From positions 2,108,501 to 2,172,500 of the forward strand of contig NZ_CP040094.1 of assembly GCF_013343235.1 (NCBI RefSeq): 64,000 nucleotides of DNA. The letters run 5' to 3'. Positions within the stretch are counted from its first letter, which is position 1. Each line of letters begins with the position of its first letter. Below, one piece after another: positions 7,933 to 18,662 of the stretch. Position numbers and translations under genes: made by a program. Source of the stretch: Nostoc sp. TCL240-02. Its GTDB lineage: Bacteria > Cyanobacteriota > Cyanobacteriia > Cyanobacteriales > Nostocaceae. A model generated the notes under the pieces. The model made no database searches. It was given only the letters and a program-made list of their open reading frames with translations, and had not been told where the DNA came from.

Positions 7933-9609
7933 TCACGGCCAAAGTTTCTCAAAACCTTTTGGTCGATTTTGTTGTGAGTTAAGAAACTGCACAAACTGTT
8001 TTGATTCAGGAGAATCATCAGGAAAAAGCGTCAGCAGTTCTAAATATCCTGGGGTGATTTTGGGAATAGGTTTGTTGGGATTTTTGGGATCTTTGACTAA
8101 GCGAACTAGGGGATACATTCGATGCCAGAGTCTACCGATTTGCCCCATTTGCCCAGTAATTGACGAACGGTAAATTGAACCTTCTGGCTGAAGTCGGGAA
8201 ATTGCCTCTTGATAAGGGCCATGCAGCCAAAAGATAGCCTCACTGTCTTCTCGTTCGCTGGCTTGTCGTCCCCACACTTGTACATTCTGGGGATGCCATG
8301 CTTCGCGCCAGGAAGTTGTTTGGGCGGGGTTGGGGGTTATCCCTTGAAGCTGCATCCAGTCTTGAGCAGTTTGTTGCACTTTATCGATAAATTCGCCCAC
8401 TTGCTCTAGTTTACGCACTTGTACATCTCGAATGAGCGATCGCTCCCCTAACCATTGCCAGTGACAACCAATTAGAGGCTTGTATCCTTCTTCGTAGTAT
8501 TCTTCATAAAATAGGCGATGATCTGCCCGTCGCCAAGATTTGCCAAAACCGCCTAAAAGCATAGCGAACCGCGTTAAGTCCGCTACCAATTTTTTCAAAA
8601 CGTCCTCTTGTTGAGAATTAGCCAATTGACTAGCCAGCAACCAGACTAATTCTCCTTCCACATTGTAAGTAGGCTGGGCATAGGAACCTCTGCCAAAAGT
8701 GTCTATCTCTAGGCGAGAATCTCGAAAACTCATCCCCAGCAATCCGATATTCCCCTTACCTTGGACGCTACCAAAAAGATTGTTGACAATCCTATCTGCC
8801 ATGTCTGCATTAGTTAGCCCGCCAAAAATCCGCAAAGCGTGACCCCGCAAGGCCGCCCGGAAAACATTAGCGCGAAACTCTCCTGTACCATCAATTAGCT
8901 TGGCAGCTTGTCCCTGACCTTTGATGCGTCCCTGATAAATAATATTACCAGTATGGTGCTGTGGTTGTCCGTAGCCAGCACAGACACGACAACCAATGCC
9001 TGTGGAAAGTGCTTTTTCCCAAATACTCCAGACTGTCTGCCAATCAACATCTTTAGCGTTACTAGAAATCCCAAACCTCAGTTCTGGTTTATACAGAGAA
9101 ATCTGGATAAAAGCACCGGATTCTTTATTTCCATTCTTAACTTGCCAATTCTGCTGCGGATGCACAATGTCTACTAAATTTTCAGTCCAAGCCGTATCAG
9201 TCGGATAACCACCATGAAAGCGGAGGATACCCGGTTCAACTTCTCCACCAGGTAAAGTTTTGCCACAATAAAGTTCTGCTTGTTCTTTGGTGCAAGCACG
9301 ACGAAAAATCCCCTTCATACTACTACCTGGATAAAACGGCCAGCCCCTTGCACCAATAACTGGGCGAATCACACCTTCATCCTGACCGCTATTAGTAATA
9401 AATCGCCAAGTTAAAGTATAAGTACGGGTTTGGACTTCAGAACTAAGTTCAGGGAGATTTGGATAAGCCTTATCTACCCATTCATCAGCCCAACGTATAG
9501 CATCTTGCTCATCTGCACCAGGAACAAGCCTTTGGATTTGGCAACGTCCATTAATCTGCGCCCGAAACATCATCGGGACTTTCTTTGCAGCATCGGGAAT
9601 TACAGTCAT
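7933..9609 (-). CDS. Cmr6-like and Cmr1-like RAMP fusion, type III-B
   Basis: This is a 558-aa protein, about twice the length of a usual Cmr6. The first half has GARGWPFYPGSSMKGIFRR (PGSS at 94-97), the RAMP glycine-rich and PGSSxKG motifs seen in Cmr6. The second half, from about residue 243, has FRANVFRAALRGHALRIFGG followed by NNLFGSVQGKGNIG. This resembles the Cmr1 start, where a conserved Arg-rich helix and the LFGS loop occur. No separate cmr1 or cmr6 is present, which supports a fusion covering both the 5'-end-distal capping subunit and target-specificity subunit. It starts six bases after cmr5. The exact identity of the second RAMP domain needs a profile search. Confidence 0.72.
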   Translation of the reverse strand: MTVIPDAAKKVPMMFRAQINGRCQIQRLVPGADEQDAIRWADEWVDKAYPNLPELSSEVQTRTYTLTWRFITNSGQDEGVIRPVIGARGWPFYPGSSMKGIFRRACTKEQAELYCGKTLPGGEVEPGILRFHGGYPTDTAWTENLVDIVHPQQNWQVKNGNKESGAFIQISLYKPELRFGISSNAKDVDWQTVWSIWEKALSTGIGCRVCAGYGQPQHHTGNIIYQGRIKGQGQAAKLIDGTGEFRANVFRAALRGHALRIFGGLTNADMADRIVNNLFGSVQGKGNIGLLGMSFRDSRLEIDTFGRGSYAQPTYNVEGELVWLLASQLANSQQEDVLKKLVADLTRFAMLLGGFGKSWRRADHRLFYEEYYEEGYKPLIGCHWQWLGERSLIRDVQVRKLEQVGEFIDKVQQTAQDWMQLQGITPNPAQTTSWREAWHPQNVQVWGRQASEREDSEAIFWLHGPYQEAISRLQPEGSIYRSSITGQMGQIGRLWHRMYPLVRLVKDPKNPNKPIPKITPGYLELLTLFPDDSPESKQFVQFLNSQQNRPKGFEKLWP

Positions 9610-9615
9610 TGCTCA

Positions 9616-10044
9616 TCACCCTTTATAACGTTGCGTCCACCAAACAATACAGTCACACAGTTGCGTCAGCACTGCTAACGCCACCCGTTGATCGGCTATG
9701 TCCAATTGCCAGAGTTTATCGGACATTTTTTGAATGTCGCCAGTGTTATTTACCTTGACAGAATCGTTAGGAATTTCGACTCCCGCCTCTGCCATGACTG
9801 CGACTAAAGCATCCCAGGTTTCTTTCCAATATTGAGACTTTTCGCGTTCTTTACCCTCTAAACGCAGATGTTCTCCCCAAAAACGCTCCAGTCCGTAGGC
9901 AACAGCCATCCGCATTTTGTATGATTGGTTAAGAGATTTTTCATCTCGCTCTTTGGCAGCTAGTACCAATTTTTGAGCTTTCCTGTCTAGTTCGTAAGAT
10001 TTCCAACCCGTTTCTTTCTCTGGTTTGTCAGATTTACAAGTCAT
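9616..10044 (-). CDS. cmr5: Cmr5-type small subunit, type III-B effector complex
   Basis: This is a 142-aa all-helical, charged protein beginning MTCKSDKPEKETGWKSYELD. The ATG at 10044 overlaps the cmr4 stop codon (TAATG), so translation is coupled. Position, size and helical content fit Cmr5, the small subunit that lines the complex backbone opposite Cmr4. Sequence conservation in this family is low, so the name rests largely on operon position. An in-frame start 33 bp further upstream exists but lies within cmr4. Confidence 0.72.
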   Translation of the reverse strand: MTCKSDKPEKETGWKSYELDRKAQKLVLAAKERDEKSLNQSYKMRMAVAYGLERFWGEHLRLEGKEREKSQYWKETWDALVAVMAEAGVEIPNDSVKVNNTGDIQKMSDKLWQLDIADQRVALAVLTQLCDCIVWWTQRYKG

Positions 10045-10889
10045 TATTGATATGCTCCCCCTAAAGTAACTTGACAACGACCGAAGCCAATCGACTCTAG
10101 TCCACCAAAATAAAGTTCATCAGCTGCATCATTACCAAAAGGTTTCCAACCTGTTTCTTTCAAGGCAATGGGGAAAATTAAAATACTTCCTTCTGGTAAA
10201 GCTTCGACGTTAAAGAATGCACCACCGTCTACTTTCTTTTCGTTGTCGGCAAGTTTCACCCGGCTTTGACGGTAAAGTGCCATGTCGTGCAGCATGGCAA
10301 TATCATTGTTATCCACTACAACTAAGTTGTCTGGATTCAAATTAGATCCAGTCGGTATCCAACCTGAGAGATTATCTTCATGCTTGATTTCGATAAAACC
10401 CAGGTTGAAAAACAGAACTTTACGGTTAGTGTCAACTTGACGACCTTGCAAAGCTTTGGGTGCAGTGTAAGGTTTGGGCAAGGGCGCAGGTTTTGACTGA
10501 TTTTCCTCATCTTTGACAGTTGGTTGTCCTGTAATCTGCTGATAGCGTTTGAGTAACCAGGGACAAGTCACCCAAACAATGGGTTGACCAGGACAGAAAA
10601 CAGGCAGCCAGACTAAAGAAGCGTACTCAAACTTAACTAATGCTTCGGTTGTGGTATTTTCTGCTCCTGATAAAGAAGCTTGATGACCGTACCATGTATT
10701 TTCCATACCTGGTTCATGCGATCGCATATCTGCCCGAAACCTACCCCGAATTGAACTACCAGGAATAATCCCAGTTTGAGTAAATTGGTCACGGAAGATT
10801 AAATTCAAATTCCCGGTTTCTTCTCCTGCACTCGCACCGACGTGCAGGGGGGCTAAGGTTTCGATGGTGCCGTAGGCTTTTTTATACAT
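10044..10889 (-). CDS. cmr4: Cmr4-type backbone RAMP (Cas7), type III-B, apparently lacking the slicing Asp
   Basis: This is a 281-aa RAMP protein. APLHVGASAGEETGNL is the N-terminal loop, followed by IIPGSSIRGRFRADM (residues 41-55), the PGSSxxG motif. In Cmr4 and Csm3 the Asp that cleaves target RNA lies in the loop before this motif (VDLPIQRE or DNPVIRD). Here the corresponding stretch is NLNLIFRD: the RD pair aligns, but the position of the catalytic Asp is Leu28 (or Asn29). The C-terminal YFGGLESIGFGRCQV is the glycine-rich strand of RAMPs. Loss of target-RNA slicing is therefore predicted, not proven. A 188-bp repeat-rich gap separates it from cmr3. Confidence 0.8.
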   Translation of the reverse strand: MYKKAYGTIETLAPLHVGASAGEETGNLNLIFRDQFTQTGIIPGSSIRGRFRADMRSHEPGMENTWYGHQASLSGAENTTTEALVKFEYASLVWLPVFCPGQPIVWVTCPWLLKRYQQITGQPTVKDEENQSKPAPLPKPYTAPKALQGRQVDTNRKVLFFNLGFIEIKHEDNLSGWIPTGSNLNPDNLVVVDNNDIAMLHDMALYRQSRVKLADNEKKVDGGAFFNVEALPEGSILIFPIALKETGWKPFGNDAADELYFGGLESIGFGRCQVTLGGAYQ

Positions 10890-11077
10890 TATTGCTCCAT
10901 GTATTGATAAATTTCACGCAGATTTCAACCAGTAAACTGATATAGCAAAAGCCTTGGTGGTTAGGACATCAACAGATGATGAAACTTAGACATAAAAAGA
11001 CTTTTCACCCAGTTCCCAGTCCCCAGTTCCCAGTTCCCAGTCCCCAGTCCCCAGTCCCTTGCCATAACTGATAACTG
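10890..11077. repeat. Gap between cmr4 and cmr3 with CCCCAGTTCCCAGT repeats
   Basis: The gap contains about six copies of a short CCCAGTCCCCAGT-like unit (11010-11057) typical of Nostoc intergenic low-complexity DNA. No gene or clear promoter is seen. Confidence 0.6.
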
Positions 11078-14247
<3,170 letters not shown>

Positions 14248-14287
14248 TTATTGCTGTTGGTATTTTAGTAATACATAATCTAGCAGG

Positions 14288-14355
14288 TAGGTGGAAACTA
14301 CCCTTTCCACCCACCCTAGAGCTTAATAGCGGTTAATTGAGAACCGCTATTAAGC
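14288..14355 (-). terminator. Two hairpins between small membrane gene and cas10 (terminator or attenuator)
   Basis: GCTTAATAGCGGTT (14321-14334) and AACCGCTATTAAGC (14342-14355) form a perfect 14-bp stem with a 7-base loop directly after the stop of the membrane gene. A second, weaker stem uses GGTGGAAA and TTTCCACC (14291-14312 region). Transcripts entering from 14361-15100 would meet these before cas10, so cas10 expression could be limited or controlled here. Confidence 0.6.
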
Positions 14356-14360
14356 CTGAT

Positions 14361-14645
14361 TCAAGGCTTGAGCATCTGTTGTATGGATACCCAGATGACA
14401 GCAGCCACACCTACAAAGAGGGTAATAACAATATCATCACCCAATAAGCTTCTTACTTGTTGTGAAGTAATGAGTGTGTGGATTGTACTACCACCTGAAA
14501 TGATGCTAAATGCACTAGTTGTTACATTTACAAACTGTACCAAACTCAATTTCCCTGGCTTACCTAAATAGATTTTGAGTACTAAATGATATGTAACACA
14601 AACAACAATTAAAACAGCCAACAAAATTAACTTGGTTGAACACAT
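14361..14645 (-). CDS. Small membrane protein upstream of cas10
   Basis: This is a 94-aa protein beginning MCSTKLILLAVLIVV, with the AGGGGG Shine-Dalgarno eight bases before the ATG at 14645, which decides the start. Three hydrophobic stretches (about residues 4-24, 40-60 and 70-88) suggest a multi-pass inner-membrane protein. It has no recognised family. Same strand as the Cmr genes and 120 bp upstream of cas10. Small membrane proteins often accompany type III loci as possible effectors, but function here is unknown. Confidence 0.6.
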   Translation of the reverse strand: MCSTKLILLAVLIVVCVTYHLVLKIYLGKPGKLSLVQFVNVTTSAFSIISGGSTIHTLITSQQVRSLLGDDIVITLFVGVAAVIWVSIQQMLKP

Positions 14646-14785
14646 AGAGATCCCCCTCACTTTCTATGTAAATATCTAAGTTCAAAGATTCAAACGCCAC
14701 AAAGACTAATGCTTAGGTATGCAAGCATGAACAGATGCGACAGATACGCACAAGTATTGAATTTGCAATACCAAGTTATGTGAAG

Positions 14786-15100
14786 TTAATCTCGATATTT
14801 GTAGACAGTGGGGAAAGCTCTTGTTGATAAAAATCTGGCAAAAACTCGCGCTTCTGATTTATTTTTGTAGCGTTCTTCTACGACTTGACTTGTAGAAGCA
14901 GACTCCGAGTTCTTTATAATTCTGATCTGAACTTGCAACCTATACTTGCTAAAAAGTATAGTTTTATACCATTGCGTTTGTGATTTTTGCTGCTGAGGCT
15001 TGCTGTTTGTTGTGAAAATAAAATTATCAGGTGTACCTGTTAAACGTTTAACTGTCGCGGTGGGATTTCCCCTTGGATCGTTTGATATTATTGTCACCAT
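14786..15100 (-). CDS. Hypothetical 104-aa basic protein, predicted target of the orphan crRNA-like sequence
   Basis: Start chosen at ATG 15100 (MVTIISNDPRGNPTATVK), with AAGGA about ten bases upstream. The protein is basic, with RLQVQIRIIKNSESAST and YKNKSEARVFARFLSTRAF. No family is recognised. It lies upstream of the small membrane gene and cas10 on the same strand. Codons near the start (15026-15053) are identical on the plus strand to 28 bp that follow the orphan CRISPR repeat at 15755-15790. An RNA copied from that repeat would be antisense to this mRNA about 48 to 75 bases into the gene. Confidence 0.6.
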   Translation of the reverse strand: MVTIISNDPRGNPTATVKRLTGTPDNFIFTTNSKPQQQKSQTQWYKTILFSKYRLQVQIRIIKNSESASTSQVVEERYKNKSEARVFARFLSTRAFPTVYKYRD

Positions 15101-15725
15101 AAAAAAATTCCTTGTTCTTGAGGATATTCTCTGTATACTGTATACCACATCTAGTCATGAAATGGGAATAAATCGCTAGGTACAAATAAACTAAGTACCC
15201 GGACAGAAATATTTACACATGAGGTTTAAGACTGGATAAGGGTTTCAGGTCAAAATTTGTGTAATTAATTTTGTCTTACTACTTATGTATAGAGGTTGTG
15301 ATTTGAATGATTTTGCTGTGGCGCGATCGCGCCACACCTGAACAGCTTGAACAAATGTTGGAACAGCATAAGTTCTACGTGAAAAAGCTCTTGAGCGGGG
15401 GAGCTTTCACGCCACTTGCGAGTAAGGTTTGTACCTCCGAACCCAGGGGAAAACTTCATCTGCCCCCTCCGCTCCCCTGCTCCATTGTGACATGACAAAA
15501 TCTGGTCTGCTGCTGGGCAAACCCAAGATTGATTGCGTTGGGTTTTGGAGATTTCCGGTAAAGAGCTGGAATCACTTAGTGCGTAGTTTTATATAAATAA
15601 AACTACGTTTCTAATTTTGGATAAGTTCGAGCTAAAAATTGACTTTATAAAATGTATTTCACTTAAGATAAGATACTCAGATAATAAAATTCATTAATTT
15701 GAAATTTAAGTTAAGATTAAATAAT
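15101..15725. other. Intergenic region upstream of the Cmr accessory genes
   Basis: About 625 bp with no convincing gene. Short open frames at 15283-15498 run on both strands and have repetitive, C-rich composition. The 15101-15290 part should hold the minus-strand promoter for the accessory genes; no motif is clear enough to mark. The 15600-15720 part is very AT-rich. Confidence 0.5.
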
Positions 15726-15747
15726 AGAATCAAATATATTTGATTCT
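15726..15747. promoter_or_regulatory. 22-bp perfect palindrome just upstream of the orphan CRISPR repeat
   Basis: AGAATCAAATA followed by its exact reverse complement TATTTGATTCT. It ends seven bases before the orphan repeat. A perfect palindrome in this position could be an operator for a homodimeric regulator of the repeat transcript, for example the WYL-type protein whose remains lie downstream. That is inference. Confidence 0.5.
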
Positions 15748-15754
15748 GACTCAA

Positions 15755-15790
15755 CCCTACCGATTGGGTTAAATCGGATTAGTTGGAAAC
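15755..15790 (+). CRISPR. Single orphan CRISPR repeat
   Basis: All 36 bases equal the consensus of the main array, beginning CCCTACCGATTGGG and ending AGTTGGAAAC. It is 12 kb from the array. No second repeat, exact or degenerate, is visible downstream, although GTCGAAAC at 15863-15870 resembles a repeat end. The orientation would give a crRNA-like transcript with tag TTGGAAAC followed by the sequence at 15791 onwards. Confidence 0.93.
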
Positions 15791-15827
15791 CAAACGAATC
15801 AGGTGTACCTGTTAAACGTTTAACTTC
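15791..15827 (+). ncRNA. Spacer-like guide after orphan repeat, antisense to the 104-aa gene
   Basis: Bases 15798-15825 (28 nt, starting ATCAGGTGTACCTG and ending GTTTAACT) are identical to 15026-15053. Because the repeat is read on the plus strand and the gene at 14786-15100 on the minus strand, a crRNA from here would pair with that mRNA. The first seven spacer bases (CAAACGA) do not match. The matched stretch includes the palindrome GTTAAACGTTTAAC. This resembles known crRNA-like regulators with partial complementarity, but a captured self-spacer or a shared protein-binding site would look the same. Confidence 0.5.
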
Positions 15828-15830
15828 AAA

Positions 15831-15904
15831 AATACTGAATAGCAGGATGAGACGGTATTAAAGTCGAAACATTAAAACACCAAATTATTCCTGCTTTCAG
15901 TATT
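15831..15904. other. Inverted repeat / large hairpin after the orphan guide
   Basis: AATACTGAATAGCAGGA (15831-15847) pairs with TTCCTGCTTTCAGTATT (15888-15904), 16 bp with one bulged base and a 40-base loop. It directly follows the spacer-like stretch and could end or stabilise its transcript. There is no long U run, so a classic terminator is not clear. Confidence 0.5.
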
Positions 15905-15974
15905 CACTATTTAATTCAATGAAATTTATTTGACGAAAAATTATTTTTTTCGTAAATTTAGTATATTTATTTAG

Positions 15975-16643
15975 GCTAGAGAAGCATCTCGAATAGTTTA
16001 TCCAGTATGTATCTATTATTTTCAGCGTGCTACCTATCTTTGTGCCTTTGGTCAAACTCTGAAAAATAAAAGGACTATTAACTGGCATAATTATCGATTA
16101 GATCGCATTCAAGAATTAAGAGGATTAGATTGGTTAAATCCAAGTATCCCAGCAGATGTACGCCACTTTTATGATACCAATCAACTCGATCAACCAGAGT
16201 ATATTCTTCATAAAATATCGGCTGCTTGGGATCTTGATTTTTACCGAGAAAGCCGCAAAATGTTAATCCGTTTCAACCAAGATTTTTCACAAAGTTATAT
16301 CAAAAATAGTTTTCGCCACGAAACTTTTAGGTTTCTTAACGACAAACAAGAATTTATTCAATTTATTCGAGATTATAAACCCAATGAATAAGAGAAAAAA
16401 CTCCTTAAAGAAGTTCTTCAAGACTTACCTGAAGATATTAAGAATCTAGACTATCCCTACGCTTATTATACGGCTGATTATCGCAGAGATGAGAGCAATA
16501 TTATTGATAACACTGTCATGATGCGATTGCGAGCTTGGGAACCGAAAGTAGAGGTATTATTACCTGGAGAATTACGCTCACGCATGGCAAATGATATTCA
16601 AGAAACTTGGAAACTTTACCACAATCAAAGTCAACAAAAATAA
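15975..16643 (+). pseudogene. Remnant of a CRISPR-associated WYL-type protein (TIGR03985-like)
   Basis: One frame reads AREASRIVYPVCIYYFQRAT, YLCAFGQTLKNKRTINW and HNYRLDRIQELRGLDW. It continues to a TAA at 16389-16391, and then on in the same frame (DYPYAYYTADYRRDESNII, MMRLRAWEPKVEVLLPGELR) to TAA 16641-16643. The first part matches the WYL region and the last the C-terminal extension of TIGR03985-type proteins, which cyanobacteria carry beside CRISPR loci. The N-terminal half, including any DNA-binding domain, is missing, and a TAG lies just upstream. It is a truncated and nonsense-containing gene, probably once a regulator of this CRISPR locus. Confidence 0.68.
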
Positions 16644-16657
16644 CTGCAAGAAAATCA

Positions 16658-17251
16658 ATGAGTTCAAACAACTTAGAAAAACCCAATTTAACTTCCCGCT
16701 TTGAGTCAGCCTTAGCCTATGCAACTCGTCTTCATGCTAACCAAGTGAGAAAAGGCAGTAACGTTCCCTACATTAGCCACCTGTTGAGTGTAGCAGCATT
16801 AGTCTTAGAAGATGGTGGCTCGGAAGATGAAGCGATCGCTGCTCTACTCCATGATGCTATAGAAGACCAAGGTGGTGCAAAGACTCGTGAAGAAATTCGT
16901 CAAAAATTTGGAGAAAAAGTAGTCAATATTGTTGATGGGTGTACTGAATCAGAAGTTATCCCCAAACCTCCTTGGAAAGAACGTAAACAAGAATATCTAA
17001 TCAGAATGCAGTATGCTTCTCCTGAAGTCCGGCGAGTTTCCCAAGCCGATAAATTGCACAATGCCCGTTCAATTTTAGCCGATTGGTATCGAGACAAAGA
17101 AGCTGTTTGGAAGAAATTCAAAGGTGGTAAGGAGGAAACACTCTGGTACTATCGCAGTTTATTAGCCGTGTATCAAGGAATTGGGTCAAGTTTTCTGAGT
17201 AATGAATTAGAGAGAGTAATTATACTTTTAGAGCAAGTTACTCAAGAATAA
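16658..17251 (+). CDS. HD-domain hydrolase related to RelA/SpoT (p)ppGpp hydrolase domain
   Basis: This is a 197-aa protein. The metal-binding HD pattern is spread over HANQVRKGSNVPYISHLL, AALLHDAIED and RVSQADKLHNARSIL, matching the stand-alone small HD hydrolases (MESH1/SpoT N-domain-like). The likely reaction is hydrolysis of (p)ppGpp or a related nucleotide, but the substrate is not certain. The ATG at 16658 is preferred over an earlier in-frame ATG at 16607 inside the upstream pseudogene. A good hairpin terminator follows. Its closeness to a type III CRISPR locus may be chance. Confidence 0.75.
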   Translation: MSSNNLEKPNLTSRFESALAYATRLHANQVRKGSNVPYISHLLSVAALVLEDGGSEDEAIAALLHDAIEDQGGAKTREEIRQKFGEKVVNIVDGCTESEVIPKPPWKERKQEYLIRMQYASPEVRRVSQADKLHNARSILADWYRDKEAVWKKFKGGKEETLWYYRSLLAVYQGIGSSFLSNELERVIILLEQVTQE

Positions 17252-17304
17252 GGGAAGTGGTGTCAGTCAAATCGATATCCTGGGATATCTAAAAATAGTC
17301 AATA

Positions 17305-17337
17305 AAAAACCTCCTGGGGGTTAACCAGAAGGTTTTT
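17305..17337 (+). terminator. Rho-independent terminator after the HD-domain gene
   Basis: AAAAACCTCCTGG (17305-17317) pairs with CCAGAAGGTTTTT (17325-17337), with one mismatch and a T run at the end. It lies 54 bp after the stop codon. Confidence 0.75.
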
Positions 17338-17407
17338 GAATATCACTTTGAATATCAAGAAAGCTCTTTATTTGGTTTTTGATTATCCTAAAAGGCTGAA
17401 AGCCTTA

Positions 17408-17478
<71 letters not shown>

Positions 17479-17730
17479 ACATCCACAATATAAAGTTTTT
17501 TTGCCTACTCTTTGATATTTTAAGGAGGCAATAGGATTCAGCTTAACAATAGTAGCACAAGATTGTGAGGTAGAGATAGTGGGTTAACTGGATGTTTTTA
17601 GTAGTCTTGCGTCGCCATCCAGTTTTTCGTTATATCTGGATTAGCGATCGCTAATCCAAACTTCTGTGATAATTTAGCTATTACGCCGTAAGCTTCCCAC
17701 TGAAACGGCTTACTTTGAGCATCTAGCGCG
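17479..17730. other. Region between tRNA-Cys and cpcT
   Basis: No supported gene. A short minus-strand open frame (17598-17813) overlaps the end of cpcT and would encode about 71 aa ending ITKNWMATQDY. It might be a remnant, but no family is recognised. Confidence 0.4.
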
Positions 17731-18324
17731 TTAATTAGCTTTGACTTCATCGGCAAAATTAGCCCATCGGACAAAGTGAAAGGGGCCGGCGATGGAACCC
17801 CATAGTCGCTCATCAGTGTCTAAATCCCTTCCCCGGTCGAGGCTGAAAAATTCTTTAGCGTCAATTTCAAATTCGTTATCTAAATAAGTATTTTTGCCGT
17901 CACGAACCACAATGCAGCCTTTACCAGGTTCAACTCTGCCTTTGAAGCTCTTACCTGTCCACTCTACAATCATGTTGCAGCCTGACATTTTTTCCAGTTG
18001 GTCAACAGACAACTCTTTGAGGCGTTCGGGTTCACGAGATGCGCCGTAAAACTTTTGTTCTTCTTTAACGGTGTAGTGTTCAATAGCAATGTGGTTTTCT
18101 GCGGGAATCAACTTCATTACCCGCATCCGGTAAGGTTGATTGAGCATAAAATCATAAGCTTGTTCGAGAAACAAACTTACCCCTGAGAACAATTCCAAGG
18201 GAAGGGGACGGATACACACACGAATATGGGCATAAAAAGGCGGATTTTCAAAAGCTTGTTCTTGATTACTAAAGTCAGCTGACATCCATCGGGCTAAGGT
18301 AGCAATATCAGTAGAATGAGTCAC
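17731..18324 (-). CDS. cpcT: CpcT-type phycobiliprotein chromophore lyase
   Basis: This is a 197-aa protein of the CpcT/CpeT family. It has THSTDIATLARWMSADFSNQ, PPFYAHIRVCIRPLP, YDFMLNQPYRMRV, FKGRVEPGKGCIV and DTDERLWGSIAGPFHF, which fit CpcT, the lyase that attaches phycocyanobilin to Cys153 of beta-phycocyanin. The start is taken as GTG 18324 with GGAG nine bases upstream. The open frame extends further up to TTG but that part is a repeat also found at pebB. It is monocistronic, with no other phycobilisome gene adjacent. Confidence 0.85.
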   Translation of the reverse strand: MTHSTDIATLARWMSADFSNQEQAFENPPFYAHIRVCIRPLPLELFSGVSLFLEQAYDFMLNQPYRMRVMKLIPAENHIAIEHYTVKEEQKFYGASREPERLKELSVDQLEKMSGCNMIVEWTGKSFKGRVEPGKGCIVVRDGKNTYLDNEFEIDAKEFFSLDRGRDLDTDERLWGSIAGPFHFVRWANFADEVKAN

Positions 18325-18662
18325 GTCGCTTCGCTCCAAATTCAAAATTCAAAATTTATAATCCCCATAAATAAATTTAGGGGCTTGTATTTTTTTCTTT
18401 GTTGGTGATTATTAAAACGATCGGCCAGTTGATTAAAAATCCTTTAGAATTATACCATTTTGGATTTTAAATTTTAGATTTTTGATTGGGGATTGCCTTG
18501 CTGTGTCTTGCTTAGTCTGAATTCATCTATCGCAATCATTTGGCAATTTGGGCTTATTTTGACACTCGCCAGACTGAAAAATTTTGGTTGCGATACCTTC
18601 GGTTGACTTTGCCTACGCAATGTTTCAATTAGATATTACGATCGCTTATATTTCCAGACTGC
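18325..18662. other. Intergenic region between cpcT and thrC
   Basis: About 338 bp of AT-rich DNA. It holds the GAATTTTGAATTTTGAATTT repeat just before cpcT and the hairpin CCCC-ATAAATAAATTTA-GGGG near 18362. No gene seen. Confidence 0.5.

Noticed and set aside
15283..15498. Opposed short frames at 15283-15498 and 15307-15495
   Set aside because: Both strands are open over the same C-rich stretch, with no ribosome site or recognisable sequence.
15863..15870. GTCGAAAC as the end of a second, degenerate repeat after the orphan guide
   Set aside because: The 28 bases before it do not resemble the repeat beyond chance, so the orphan repeat was kept as single.
17598..17813. 71-codon frame overlapping the 3' end of cpcT
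   Set aside because: Overlaps a well-supported gene and matches no family known to me; kept only as a note.
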